A DNA stretch of 64,000 nt from Synechococcus sp. KORDI-100. GTDB lineage: Bacteria > Cyanobacteriota > Cyanobacteriia > PCC-6307 > Cyanobiaceae. The translations under genes were made by a program, and so were the position numbers. Position 1 is the first letter of the stretch; the number at the start of each line of letters is the position of its first letter. The DNA is taken from the NCBI RefSeq assembly GCF_000737535.1, contig NZ_CP006269.1, forward strand, positions 2,542,001 through 2,606,000. Reading direction: 5' to 3'. The notes beneath the pieces were generated by a model. The model was not told the origin of the DNA. It did no database searches and saw nothing but the letters and a program-made list of their open reading frames with translations. Of the stretch, positions 1-9,014 are shown piece after piece.

Positions 1-1178
1 CCGTCAATCAGGTCCTGACCGGTCAGCAGGCCCGTCACCACCTGGTCCTGGCCCCAGTAAGGGCTTGGCAATCCGATCAAACGGAGCCGAACCCCATCGA
101 CGGCATTGAGGCGATCCAGCACGGGCTGAAGGGCGGACGCGACAATCCTGCCCACCACCCAACTGCAGGAGCGGGGCTGATCGAGGCGTTGCGGCAGGAC
201 CGCGGTGGCCTGATCCAACGCCTCCAAGAACGCGCGGATGCTGCCGACACCGTTCTCCTGCTGGGGAAGATCCTCGTACTCCGGTCGCGGGGGAAGCGCT
301 AGCCCCGCGATCAGATACCACTCATCAGACAACCAGGCAAAGCGTGTCCCGAGGTCCGCCTGGAACTGCATCTGCAGATGCTCCACCTGGGCGATCACCT
401 CTCGGGCACAGGCCGGACTGACGGGGACAAGGCCATCGTCAGCTGGACGAAAGCGCGTCAACCCCACAGGGACAACCGCTGCCGAGAGCACCGCCGGCCA
501 GTCTCCAGCGGCAAAGCGCGCGAGATCCTTCAGGGTTTGCTCAAGGGCAACGCCGTCATTCAGCCCTGGACAGACCACAACCTGCGCATGGATCTGCAGG
601 TCCCGCTCAGCGAACCAACGCAGCTGGTCGAGCAACAGTGCCGCTCTTGGGTTCTCGAGCAGGCGTGCCCGCAAGGCAGGCTCGGTGGCGTGGACGGAGA
701 CGTACAGCGGTGAAAGCCTCTGGGATTCAATCCGCGCCCAGTCCGCTTCATTGAGGTTGGTGAGGGTCAGGTATGAGCCGTAAAGAAAGCTGAGCCGAAA
801 GTCATCGTCCTTTAGATAAAGACTGTCTCGACGCCCGGGAGGCTGTTGATCGATGAAACAGAACGGGCAATGGTTGTTGCACTGCCGCAAGCCATCAAAC
901 AAGGCCTCTGTGAAGGCCAGTCCGAGTCCGTCATCAGCATCCTTTTCGAACGTCACCTCATGCAGCGCCCCCCGGGCATCGCGCACTTCCAGGTGGAGCT
1001 CCTCCTCCACGCAGAGATAGCGGTAGTCGATGAGATCCCGTGGGCGAATGCCATTGATGCTCAGAAGCTGGTCGCCGGGTTCGAAACCAAGCTCCTCTCC
1101 GATGGATCCCGGCTCCACGGAATCCACCACCGCCGGCTGGGGCTGACGGGCGACACGGTTGGGATCGAGTGCCGACAC
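1..1178 (-). CDS. TIGR03279-type radical SAM protein with PDZ and DUF512 domains (partial, 3' end outside window)
   Basis: The minus-strand frame reads in from position 1178 and runs off the left edge. The N-terminal part looks like a PDZ domain (VEPGSIGEELGFEPGDQLLS). It is followed by a radical SAM cluster motif CNNHCPFCFIDQ, and then the body typical of the DUF512/TIGR03279 family, a cyanobacterial FeS protein of unknown substrate. A GTG start at 1178 is the most likely. An in-frame TTG at 1208 would add ten residues, and a TGA lies further upstream. It lies about 50 bp downstream of uppP on the same strand, so co-transcription is plausible. Family membership is clear from the motifs; the reaction is not known to me. 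Confidence 0.85.
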   Translation of the reverse strand, partial: MSALDPNRVARQPQPAVVDSVEPGSIGEELGFEPGDQLLSINGIRPRDLIDYRYLCVEEELHLEVRDARGALHEVTFEKDADDGLGLAFTEALFDGLRQCNNHCPFCFIDQQPPGRRDSLYLKDDDFRLSFLYGSYLTLTNLNEADWARIESQRLSPLYVSVHATEPALRARLLENPRAALLLDQLRWFAERDLQIHAQVVVCPGLNDGVALEQTLKDLARFAAGDWPAVLSAAVVPVGLTRFRPADDGLVPVSPACAREVIAQVEHLQMQFQADLGTRFAWLSDEWYLIAGLALPPRPEYEDLPQQENGVGSIRAFLEALDQATAVLPQRLDQPRSCSWVVGRIVASALQPVLDRLNAVDGVRLRLIGLPSPYWGQDQVVTGLLTGQDLID

Positions 1179-1229
1179 CGCGACGCCGGCAGAGGGCTCA
1201 TTCCACAAAGCGGGGACGGGCGCTTTTCC

Positions 1230-2093
1230 TCAGTTTGCGCTGGATGTGAACCACCAGGCCAGTAGCACCACCCCAAAGAGCAATCGATAGGCCACAAAAA
1301 TCCAGGTGCTGTTGCGTTGAAGAAATTTCAAGAGCCAATCGATGGCCAGCCAGGACACCACCGCGGCCGACAGGATGCCGACGATGAGGGGAAGAGGTCC
1401 TGCCGCCGCACTGGCGGCAAAGGCATCCTTGAGTTCAACGATTCCCGCAATCGTGATCGCGGGAATTCCTAATAGAAACGAAAAGCGCGCTGCATCAGCA
1501 CGTTGCCAGCCGTCGAACAGGGATGCGGTCAGCGTGCTGCCGGAGCGGGAGACCCCTGGTATCAGGGCCAGCACCTGCGCCAGTCCGACGACAACACCAT
1601 CGCGGCCGGAGACGTTGGCCAGTTGTTTGATGCGGGGCCCGAACCGCTCGGCCAAAGCCAGCAGGAGGGCCATCACGATCGAGACCACAGCAATCGAGGG
1701 CACGCTGCGCAGTGGCGACGATTCGTAGCCCTGGTCCCAGAACAACTTGATGCCAAGACCGATCACCAGGATCGGCACCGTGCCCAACGCCATGGCAATG
1801 CCGAGCCGCGCCTCTGGCTCCCGCCACTGCCCTTGCCGAAAAGCGCGCGAGATTCCTTTGAGAACCTGCCCCAGATCGCTTCGGAAGTAACCGATCACCG
1901 CCGCGATGCTGCCCAGTTGGATCGCGGCGGTGACCGAGACACCGGGATCTCCCCAGCCCAGCAAAACCGGCACCACTTTGAGATGGGCCGTGCTGCTGAT
2001 CGGCAGGAATTCGGTGAGTCCCTGAACAACACCCAGGATGAAATCCCGCCAGCAGGCCTCAAGCAGACCGAGCGAAACAGTGGGATCGTCCAT
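1230..2093 (-). CDS. uppP: Undecaprenyl-diphosphatase UppP/BacA
   Basis: A 287-residue multi-spanning membrane protein that dephosphorylates undecaprenyl pyrophosphate, recycling the lipid carrier for peptidoglycan and glycan synthesis. Both family signatures are visible: GLTEFLPISSTAHL near residue 25 and GVSRSGSTLTASLF near residue 180, the latter carrying the catalytic Arg/Ser. Length matches the family. It is transcribed toward the TIGR03279 gene and divergently from the DUF3120 gene, with a 98-bp shared upstream region. Confidence 0.95.
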   Translation of the reverse strand: MDDPTVSLGLLEACWRDFILGVVQGLTEFLPISSTAHLKVVPVLLGWGDPGVSVTAAIQLGSIAAVIGYFRSDLGQVLKGISRAFRQGQWREPEARLGIAMALGTVPILVIGLGIKLFWDQGYESSPLRSVPSIAVVSIVMALLLALAERFGPRIKQLANVSGRDGVVVGLAQVLALIPGVSRSGSTLTASLFDGWQRADAARFSFLLGIPAITIAGIVELKDAFAASAAAGPLPLIVGILSAAVVSWLAIDWLLKFLQRNSTWIFVAYRLLFGVVLLAWWFTSSAN

Positions 2094-2191
2094 GACGGTC
2101 TAGATGGCCGGGCAGACGTTATGTCGGACACGTCCTTCGGGGATGTCTTCTAAGGTTTCGTGACTTTCTTCACATTGGACGGAGAAAAACA

Positions 2192-2905
2192 TTGATCGGC
2201 GGCACATGGCAAACCACAGTCCCCGATCGTTCGCCGTCCTTGGCTGTCCCCCAAACCGCAGCAGCATTGGTGGTTCTGCCGGTGTTTCTGCAAGCACCCT
2301 GGGTCCGCCTCCATCCGTTCACGGCCACGTTGTTCACGATCGTGCTGCTCACGGTCGGCTTGAACCTGCAGCTCAACAGCCGCGGGATGCGAGCTGAAAT
2401 CGGCTCACTGCTTGTCGGTTTCAGCGGAAGTTGGCTGGCAGGGTGCCTGTTCTGGGGATGGCTGCGCGCGCACCCCCTGCTGCATCTGCCGATCGAGGCT
2501 TTCGCCTTGCCTCTGGCTGTCACTGGTCTGAACAGCCGCTGGAGACTGGCCTGCGGTTTTTACCTCTCCTCCTTGCTGGGAACCGCCTGCACCGATCTGA
2601 TGATGCTGGCCACTGGCGTGATGCCGTTCTGGCCACAGGTGGTGAGTGCGCCACTCCATGAAGCCGGCCTGCAGCTGCACTATGCAGCCAATCAACTGAT
2701 GAAGCCCCAGTCGTTGATCCTGCTGGCGTCCGCAGCCTCTGGAATCCTGCTCACAGCCAGGTTGTTGAGGCAGCGGACGCCAGCAGACCCCGATGTCCAG
2801 GACGTTTCCGGCATGGCAGCGTCCGTTTTGACCACCACGCTCTGGGTGGATGGCCTGTTCCTGGCTGCCGCGCTGCTGCAGCCAGGGCTCAGTGGCCTGA
2901 TCTGA
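2192..2905 (+). CDS. DUF3120 family membrane protein
   Basis: A 237-residue hydrophobic protein with about six predicted membrane segments. It matches the cyanobacteria-restricted DUF3120 family in its overall pattern, for example the segment GFYLSSLLGTACTDLMM. No catalytic motif is visible and the function is unknown. The start at 2192 may be slightly upstream of the true one, since no strong ribosome-binding site decides it. It lies between divergent uppP and co-oriented psbU. Confidence 0.75.
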   Translation: MIGGTWQTTVPDRSPSLAVPQTAAALVVLPVFLQAPWVRLHPFTATLFTIVLLTVGLNLQLNSRGMRAEIGSLLVGFSGSWLAGCLFWGWLRAHPLLHLPIEAFALPLAVTGLNSRWRLACGFYLSSLLGTACTDLMMLATGVMPFWPQVVSAPLHEAGLQLHYAANQLMKPQSLILLASAASGILLTARLLRQRTPADPDVQDVSGMAASVLTTTLWVDGLFLAAALLQPGLSGLI

Positions 2906-3021
2906 GTGAAACGAACTGCAAAAGCTCCCGTGATACAAGGAGAGAGTCGGGGTTTCGACTTGTAATGTTCCCGAACCGGCCCTGCCGGTCGACGCGTTCC
3001 GATCCCCGACGGAGAGTTGAG

Positions 3022-3429
3022 ATGAAGCGGCTTCTGAGCTGGCTCACAGGTTTTGTATTGATGGCCGGTCTGCTTGCAGGCCTGATCCTGCCCGCGAGCG
3101 TTTCTGCAGACGATGACCTCGTCGGCAAATACTCCGGTAACGAAATCCGCAATGTGGCGGACGACAAGATCGCCGAACGTGAAGGGAAGGTGGACCTGAA
3201 CAACTCTTCGGTTCGCCGTTTCCAACAGTTCCCAGGCATGTACCCGACCATGGCGGGCAAGATCGTGTTGGGAGGTCCTTACACCAGCGTGGACGAAGTG
3301 CTGGAGCTCGATCTGAGCGAACGTCAGCGGGAACTTTTTGAGAAATACAAAGACAATTTCACCGTGACTCCACCGTCGATCGCCCTGAATGAAGGAGACG
3401 ATCGGATCAACGACGGTCAGTACCGCTGA
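3022..3429 (+). CDS. psbU: Photosystem II 12 kDa extrinsic protein PsbU
   Basis: A 135-residue lumenal subunit stabilising the oxygen-evolving complex. It starts with a typical Sec signal peptide (basic MKR, hydrophobic core, cleavage around SVSADDD). The mature part shows the helix-hairpin-helix fold of PsbU, with KVDLNNSSVRRFQQFPGMYP and the repeat GGPYTSVDEVLELDLS. The ATG at 3022 is chosen because GGAGAG lies about six bases upstream; the open frame extends to 2965 but gives no better start. A strong terminator follows at 3472-3498. Confidence 0.95.
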   Translation: MKRLLSWLTGFVLMAGLLAGLILPASVSADDDLVGKYSGNEIRNVADDKIAEREGKVDLNNSSVRRFQQFPGMYPTMAGKIVLGGPYTSVDEVLELDLSERQRELFEKYKDNFTVTPPSIALNEGDDRINDGQYR

Positions 3430-3471
3430 TCAAAAACACGCCACAATCGATGCACTGAAATCAATGCACTT

Positions 3472-3498
3472 AAACCGTCGGCTTCCCGGCGGTTTTTT
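3472..3498 (+). terminator. Rho-independent terminator of psbU, directly abutting nadB
   Basis: A ten-base-pair stem AAACCGTCGG / CCGGCGGTTT (one G-U pair) with a CTTC tetraloop, followed by a T run ending at 3498. It fits an intrinsic terminator for psbU. The nadB start codon is only four bases further on. Confidence 0.85.
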
Positions 3499-3501
3499 GT
3501 C

Positions 3502-5166
3502 GTGATGGACCAGCAGCGCACCACCGATTCGATTCCCCCCGGTCCCTGGGACGTTGTGGTGATTGGTGCGGGAGCGGCAGGGCTGATGAGCTGCCTGGAA
3601 CTGCCGGCGGGCCTACGGATTCTTCTGCTGAACCGAAACACCGGACGCCGGTCCTCCAGCCGCTGGGCTCAAGGCGGAATCGCAGCGGTGACGCGCATTG
3701 AAGACAGTGCTCAAAGCCATGCGGACGACACCCTGCGCGCCGGGGCCGGTCTCTGTGATGGCGATGCGGTTCGGCTGCTGGTGAACGACGCCCCCTATCG
3801 GGTCGAGCAACTTCAGGCCATGGGGATGGCGTTCGACCGTGAGGGCAGCGCGCTGGCCACCACCCTGGAAGCGGCTCACAGCCATCACCGCGTGCTGCAT
3901 GTCCAGGACCAAACAGGCAAGGCCCTGGTGGAGATCCTGCGGGACCAGGTGGAACAGCGGGCAGGACTGCTGCATCGACGCGGGGTGCGCGTCACAAAAC
4001 TGTGGGTCGAACAGCAACGCTGCTGTGGCGTGCAGGTGCTCGATGGTGCACAGCTGCGCTGGATCCGTGCCCGAGCGGTGGTTCTGGCCAGCGGCGGCGG
4101 TGGCCATCTGTTCGCAAACACCACGAATCCTGCACAAGCCTGTGGTGAAGGGGTCGCCCTGGCCTGGCAAGCCGGTGCTGCCGTTGAGGATCTCGAATTC
4201 GTGCAGTTCCATCCAACGGCACTGCGACTGGTGGATGCACCCTGCTTTCTGATCTCAGAGGCGGTGCGTGGTGAAGGAGGCGTGCTCGTGGATGCGGCTG
4301 GAGAGAGCCCGGTTGCACATCTGCCGCAACGGGATCTGGCTCCCCGCGACCAGGTCAGCCGTGCCCTGGTTCACTCCATGCGACGTCAAGGGGTTCAGCA
4401 GATGTGGCTCGATTTCTCGCCGATCCATCGCCAACGGGCTGAAACCCGCTTCCCGACGATCCTGGATCGGTGCGGAGAGTTCGGTCTGAATCCACTGGAG
4501 CGGCCAATCCCCGTGGCCCCGGCAGCGCACTACTGGATGGGCGGTGTTGCCACGGATCTGCAGGCCGCCACAAGCTTGCCGGGGCTCTACGCCGTCGGAG
4601 AGGTGGCCTGCACGGGACTGCATGGAGCCAACCGTCTGGCCAGCAATTCGCTGATGGAATGCCTGGTGTTTGCCCACCGCATAGCTGATGTTCAGTTGGC
4701 ACCATCCAGTCCTCCGATCACGGTCGAACAAACGCAGCTGTGCCGCACCGCGCTGCGCCATGGGGAAACAACGGCGGGCCTGATCGAGACGATTGAACAA
4801 ATCCGTTGTCTCTGCTGGCGAGAAGCCGGCGTCAATCGTTCACATCAGGGGATGACGAACGCCTTGAAGCAGCTGTTGCGGGAGGATCGTCAGCTGGATG
4901 GACAACCACTGCTGCAGGAACTGGACCAGCTGCAACCGGGACAAGGCCTGCATTTTGAGGATGGTTCACGCCGGGATCTTAATCTGCTTCTGGATGTTCG
5001 CCACCGGCTGCTGGTGAGCCGGCTCATGCTCAAGGCCTGTCTGTTTCGCAGGGAGAGCCGTGGTGGCCACTTCCGGACTGATGCGCCCGCAGCGATGCCG
5101 GCCTGGCGTTGTCATACCCAGCAATCGCTTGAGGGAGGGGTTCGCACCCGCCCGGTCAGAGCCTGA
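3502..5166 (+). CDS. nadB: L-aspartate oxidase NadB
   Basis: A flavoprotein that oxidises L-aspartate to iminoaspartate, the first step of de novo NAD synthesis with quinolinate synthase. The N-terminal dinucleotide fold VVIGAGAAGLMSC binds FAD. The active-site segment SSRWAQGGIAAV and the C-terminal LHGANRLASNSLMECLVF are family signatures. At 554 residues it has the usual length. Start is GTG 3502 or the next codon, ATG 3505. Because a terminator hairpin ends four bases before it, there is no normal leader; the 3' arm of the hairpin would have to serve as the ribosome-binding region. Confidence 0.95.
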   Translation: MMDQQRTTDSIPPGPWDVVVIGAGAAGLMSCLELPAGLRILLLNRNTGRRSSSRWAQGGIAAVTRIEDSAQSHADDTLRAGAGLCDGDAVRLLVNDAPYRVEQLQAMGMAFDREGSALATTLEAAHSHHRVLHVQDQTGKALVEILRDQVEQRAGLLHRRGVRVTKLWVEQQRCCGVQVLDGAQLRWIRARAVVLASGGGGHLFANTTNPAQACGEGVALAWQAGAAVEDLEFVQFHPTALRLVDAPCFLISEAVRGEGGVLVDAAGESPVAHLPQRDLAPRDQVSRALVHSMRRQGVQQMWLDFSPIHRQRAETRFPTILDRCGEFGLNPLERPIPVAPAAHYWMGGVATDLQAATSLPGLYAVGEVACTGLHGANRLASNSLMECLVFAHRIADVQLAPSSPPITVEQTQLCRTALRHGETTAGLIETIEQIRCLCWREAGVNRSHQGMTNALKQLLREDRQLDGQPLLQELDQLQPGQGLHFEDGSRRDLNLLLDVRHRLLVSRLMLKACLFRRESRGGHFRTDAPAAMPAWRCHTQQSLEGGVRTRPVRA

Positions 5167-5169
5167 ACC

Positions 5170-6099
5170 TCAGAACTGCCGAGGGCCTTCGTAACCGCTG
5201 AGATCGGCGAGTTTGTCGAGAGGTTTCACCCCGGAATCGATTGCGCCGTTGATCTCCCAGCTGGGAAATCCCTCAAGGCCTTTGCTACGGCAGAGATCAA
5301 CCTGGTTGTCCTGACCATCTGGGGCGCACTCAACCACTTTGAGGGCCTTCGCAGCCTCCTTGCCGAACAGCTCTTTCTGCTCATGGCAGTGGGGGCACCA
5401 GTAGGCGGAATACATCACGGCCCCGCTGGCGGTGAGATGGTCGGCCAGGGCCAGCTTGGCAGGATTGCTTTTCGTGGTGACCAGCGGGGGAGTGCCAGGG
5501 CCACCGGCCACAGCTTCAGGACGGTTTGGATCCAGCACCGACGCCCACACCAAACCTCCGATCAAAACGGCCAACGCCAGCAGGACGCCGCGGAAGATCA
5601 ACTGACCTGGATCATCCCAGCCGCCACCGACCAGCGAGAGGATGAACAAGGCCAGCGACAAGGCGGCGGACAGCACACAGAAGAAACAGAAGGCCTGGAT
5701 CTTGATCACCATCAGACCCACCAGCACACCGCTGAACACCGCCATTCCGAGGGAGACGGCAAACAGACCCCACCAGGTGCGACGGGAGAGGTCGGCCTTG
5801 CTTTCCTGCAGACCCGGAAGCAAAGGAAGCAACGCCATCAGCAGAACGGCGCCATAGGCCAGAACGCCGACCAGGGACAGTGGAATCGCATCACCCAGGC
5901 TTCCCCAGGGACTGTTGAGCACCTTGTCGCAGCCGTCTGCACCGATCGGGCAGTTGAGATCTACCAGCAGACCCCAGCGCTTGAGGGTGATCGACCCCGT
6001 ATCGATGACCCCGATTGTGGCCAGGACCGCCATGGCGACCCTGACCCACTTGGAGCCGGAATCCTGGCGGCGACGACTGACGAGACGGGTAGTGCTCAT
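5170..6099 (-). CDS. VKOR-thioredoxin fusion (disulfide-forming oxidoreductase)
   Basis: A 309-residue membrane protein. The N-terminal half has the vitamin K epoxide reductase fold: paired cysteines in CPIGADGCDKVL near residue 50, the CFFC redox motif near residue 138, and four to five membrane segments. The C-terminal third is a thioredoxin-like domain with active site WCPHC near residue 234. In cyanobacteria this bacterial VKOR homologue passes electrons from exported thiols to quinone and supports oxidative folding in the lumen or periplasm. It is tail-to-tail with nadB (stop codons 3 bp apart) and divergent from rimO. Confidence 0.9.
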   Translation of the reverse strand: MSTTRLVSRRRQDSGSKWVRVAMAVLATIGVIDTGSITLKRWGLLVDLNCPIGADGCDKVLNSPWGSLGDAIPLSLVGVLAYGAVLLMALLPLLPGLQESKADLSRRTWWGLFAVSLGMAVFSGVLVGLMVIKIQAFCFFCVLSAALSLALFILSLVGGGWDDPGQLIFRGVLLALAVLIGGLVWASVLDPNRPEAVAGGPGTPPLVTTKSNPAKLALADHLTASGAVMYSAYWCPHCHEQKELFGKEAAKALKVVECAPDGQDNQVDLCRSKGLEGFPSWEINGAIDSGVKPLDKLADLSGYEGPRQF

Positions 6100-6185
6100 C
6101 CTTGAGCTTCGAATGACCGAATTTTGGCAGTTCCGAGTGCGGCAGCACGTCTCCTTAGGGTGAGAACTGGTGTGTCGGTGTTGCG

Positions 6186-7562
6186 ATGAAGATCAGCCCC
6201 AGCAAACCGACGGTCGCTTTCGCCCATCTGGGTTGCGAGAAGAACCGCGTCGACACCGAGCACATGGTGGGGCTGCTGGCTGAGGCCGGGTATGGCGTGA
6301 GCACCGATGAGGACAGCGCAGCTGTGGTGGTGGTGAACACCTGCAGCTTCATCCAGGACGCCCGCGAGGAATCGGTTCGCACCCTGGTCGGCCTGGCGGA
6401 ACAGGGCAAGGAGCTGATCATCGCCGGCTGTCTGGCCCAACACTTTCAGGAGGAACTGCTCGACTCGATCCCCGAAGCGAAGGCGATCGTCGGCACCGGG
6501 GACTACCAGCACATCGTTGAGGTGCTGCAGCAGGTGGAGGCCGGCGAGCGGGTCAACCGGGTGAGCAAGGTGCCCACCTTCGTGGGTGACGAACATCTGG
6601 CGCGCCAGCGCACCACCCACCAGGCCGTGGCCTATCTGAAGGTGGCTGAGGGGTGTGATTACCGCTGCGCCTTCTGCATCATTCCGAAACTGCGGGGCGA
6701 TCAGCGCAGCCGTCCGATCGAATCGATCGTGGCCGAAGCCCAGCAACTCGCTGATCAGGGGGTGCAGGAGCTGATCCTGATCAGCCAGATCACCACCAAT
6801 TACGGCCTTGACCTCTACGGCAAACCGAAGCTGGCGGAGCTGCTGCGGGCACTTGGGGAGGTGGAGATTCCCTGGATCCGGGTGCATTACGCCTATCCCA
6901 CCGGGCTGACCCGGGAGGTGCTGGCGGCCTACCGGGAGGTCCCCAACGTTCTGCCCTATCTGGATCTGCCGCTGCAGCACAGCCACCCTGAGGTGCTGCG
7001 GGCGATGAACCGGCCCTGGCAGGCCGATGTGAACGAGAGGCTGCTGGATCAGATCCGCGAACAGCTGCCCGATGCGGTGTTGCGAACCACCTTGATCGTG
7101 GGCTTCCCGGGGGAAACGGAGGAGCACTTCCAGCACCTCTGCCGGTTCCTTGAGCGTGAGCGTTTCGATCACGTGGGCGTGTTCACCTTCTCCCCTGAAG
7201 ACGGAACGGCCGCAGCCGATCTTCCGAATCGAGTCGATCCAGCGGTGGCCCAGGCCCGAAAAGACGCCCTGATGGCCCTGCAGCAACCGATCTCAGCAGC
7301 CGCCAACCAACGCTGGCTGGGGCGCACGGTGGATGTGCTGATCGAGCAACACAACCCGCAAACCGGCGAGATGGTGGGACGTTGCACCCGCTTCGCCCCT
7401 GAGGTGGACGGAGAGGTTCACGTTCAAGCGGGAGATGACGGTCAGCAGGCGCGGCCAGGCACGATGGTGCCGGTGCGGATCACCGGGGCCGACATCTACG
7501 ACCTGAGCGGACAGATTGTCGGTGCCCGGGCGATGGTGGCGGCAATCAGATCCGACGTTTGA
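6186..7562 (+). CDS. rimO: Ribosomal protein S12 methylthiotransferase RimO
   Basis: A 458-residue radical SAM methylthiotransferase that modifies an aspartate of ribosomal protein S12. The N-terminal UPF0004 domain carries cysteines in [15 protein letters not shown] and AGCLAQ. The radical SAM cluster is [15 protein letters not shown] near residue 156, and a C-terminal TRAM domain starts near residue 375. The stop overlaps the TTG start of the downstream MFS gene by four bases (TTGA), indicating translational coupling. Confidence 0.95.
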   Translation: MKISPSKPTVAFAHLGCEKNRVDTEHMVGLLAEAGYGVSTDEDSAAVVVVNTCSFIQDAREESVRTLVGLAEQGKELIIAGCLAQHFQEELLDSIPEAKAIVGTGDYQHIVEVLQQVEAGERVNRVSKVPTFVGDEHLARQRTTHQAVAYLKVAEGCDYRCAFCIIPKLRGDQRSRPIESIVAEAQQLADQGVQELILISQITTNYGLDLYGKPKLAELLRALGEVEIPWIRVHYAYPTGLTREVLAAYREVPNVLPYLDLPLQHSHPEVLRAMNRPWQADVNERLLDQIREQLPDAVLRTTLIVGFPGETEEHFQHLCRFLERERFDHVGVFTFSPEDGTAAADLPNRVDPAVAQARKDALMALQQPISAAANQRWLGRTVDVLIEQHNPQTGEMVGRCTRFAPEVDGEVHVQAGDDGQQARPGTMVPVRITGADIYDLSGQIVGARAMVAAIRSDV

Positions 7563-8788
7563 GCGCCTTTCCCCTTCGCCTCGAACAGCAACGCAGGCTG
7601 TTCCTGGTGGTTTCCGGCATGAGCACCGCCGGATCCTTCGCTGGCATCACCGCCAAGGGCTGGATCCTGCTGCATGGCAGTGCCGATCCGTTCGTGCTGG
7701 CGTTGAATTTCGCTGCCTTGTCGCTGCCGAGCCTGCTTGTCAGCGGGCCAGCTGGGGTGCGCACCGATCGGCTGGGATGTGAACGCGTTCTGGTGCAGGC
7801 CCAGTGGGCACTCCTGGCGGCGGCGGCCCTGGGGGCACTCGCCATTCCGCTGCTGGAGGGGATGGCCCAGGTGCTGCTGCTGCTGTTCAGCACCCTGCTG
7901 GTGGGGATCGCCGGCGCCTTTGAACTGACGGCACGCAACAAGTACTGCTCACTGCTGGTGGATGAACCGGAACAGCTGGCGGGCTATCTGGCCAGCTTTT
8001 CGGTGGTGTTCAACGTGGGAAAACTGGTGGGTCCGCCCATTGGGGGCTGGCTGGTGGCCATCGCAGGGCCAGCCTGGGCCCTGGGGATCGATGCCGCTAG
8101 CTATCTGCTGCCGATTGCCAGCGTGATGTTCCTGCTCCAGCCGCGGAGGGATCTGGAACAACGCAGCGATGGCAAGGGTGGAGCCACCCTGCTGACGGCC
8201 TGGCGGGACTGCGGCGGCACCCTGCGAGGCGTGCTGACGCTGACCGCAGTGCTGTGCGTGGTGAATTTCTTCCATCCAGGCCTGGCACCCCTGATCGCTG
8301 AACAGGTTCTGGGACCCGACCCCCGGGATCTGGGACTGTTCACCAGCGTGCTCGCCGCCGGCAGCATCGCCGGTGGCGTGGTGCTGCAGCGCAACAGTGC
8401 GCGATTGAGCAGCCGTCCCTTTCGCACCCTGGGGGGGTTCGCACTGATCACCGCCGTCGCCCAGCTGGGGATGGCCAGCACATCCTCGGTGGGGATCAGC
8501 CTCATGATGACCTTTCTGATCGGTGCAGGAACCGCCGGGTTGCTGAGCAGCTGCAATCTGATCACCCAGATCGGAGCACCTCAGGTGATGCGTGGACGCA
8601 TGGCGGGCCTGAGCCAGATCGCCTTCCTCGGCGGCGGCGGCCTGAGCGGCCTGCTGGCAGCACTGCTGGTGATGGCCACGAGCCTGTCAAGCACCTTCGC
8701 GATCACCGGCGGGATCGGGGCCGTGCTCGGGTTTCTCTGGATTGTTCGACGGGGGAATCGCCGCCTGGAGCCAATCAGATCAGTTTGA
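7559..8788 (+). CDS. MFS transporter
   Basis: A 409-residue membrane protein with about twelve hydrophobic segments, resembling the enterobactin-exporter/MFS_3 type of major facilitator (short cytoplasmic loop [14 protein letters not shown] after TM2). The substrate cannot be read from sequence. The start is taken as TTG 7559, overlapping the rimO stop; an in-frame ATG at 7619 is an alternative that would remove part of the first helix. The 3' end overlaps the petL-like gene on the other strand by 14 bp. Confidence 0.85.
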   Translation: MSAFPLRLEQQRRLFLVVSGMSTAGSFAGITAKGWILLHGSADPFVLALNFAALSLPSLLVSGPAGVRTDRLGCERVLVQAQWALLAAAALGALAIPLLEGMAQVLLLLFSTLLVGIAGAFELTARNKYCSLLVDEPEQLAGYLASFSVVFNVGKLVGPPIGGWLVAIAGPAWALGIDAASYLLPIASVMFLLQPRRDLEQRSDGKGGATLLTAWRDCGGTLRGVLTLTAVLCVVNFFHPGLAPLIAEQVLGPDPRDLGLFTSVLAAGSIAGGVVLQRNSARLSSRPFRTLGGFALITAVAQLGMASTSSVGISLMMTFLIGAGTAGLLSSCNLITQIGAPQVMRGRMAGLSQIAFLGGGGLSGLLAALLVMATSLSSTFAITGGIGAVLGFLWIVRRGNRRLEPIRSV

Positions 8789-8867
8789 TTCCCTTGAGCA
8801 GTTTGGTGAGCACAAAAGCGCTGACCAGGCCTGCACCGACCAGTCCGAGGTAGATACCAACGCCCAT
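8775..8867 (-). CDS. petL: Cytochrome b6f small subunit PetL (candidate)
   Basis: A 30-residue single-span peptide: MGVGIYLGLV, a hydrophobic helix, then the C-terminus LLKGIKLI. Length, single N-terminal helix and the IKLI ending match the Mastigocladus PetL sequence that I recall, which also ends in SIKLI. PetL stabilises the b6f dimer. It is too short for routine ORF calling. Its stop lies inside the 3' end of the convergent MFS gene. The bases in the ribosome-binding position are CCTCCTT, complementary to a Shine-Dalgarno sequence rather than resembling one. Another single-helix photosynthetic subunit remains possible. Confidence 0.7.
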   Translation of the reverse strand: MGVGIYLGLVGAGLVSAFVLTKLLKGIKLI

Positions 8868-9014
8868 GTGCGAGTAAGGAGGTGACCACCATTAGACCAG
8901 AGATCGAACTAGTGCCTGGAAGTTGCGCTTAAGGTTCGTTAATTCGTGTCACCTGTCTCACAGGTGGATGCAAGCCGGGCCGTCCGGACCGTCCAATCGC
9001 TTCCGTCCGCCGAG

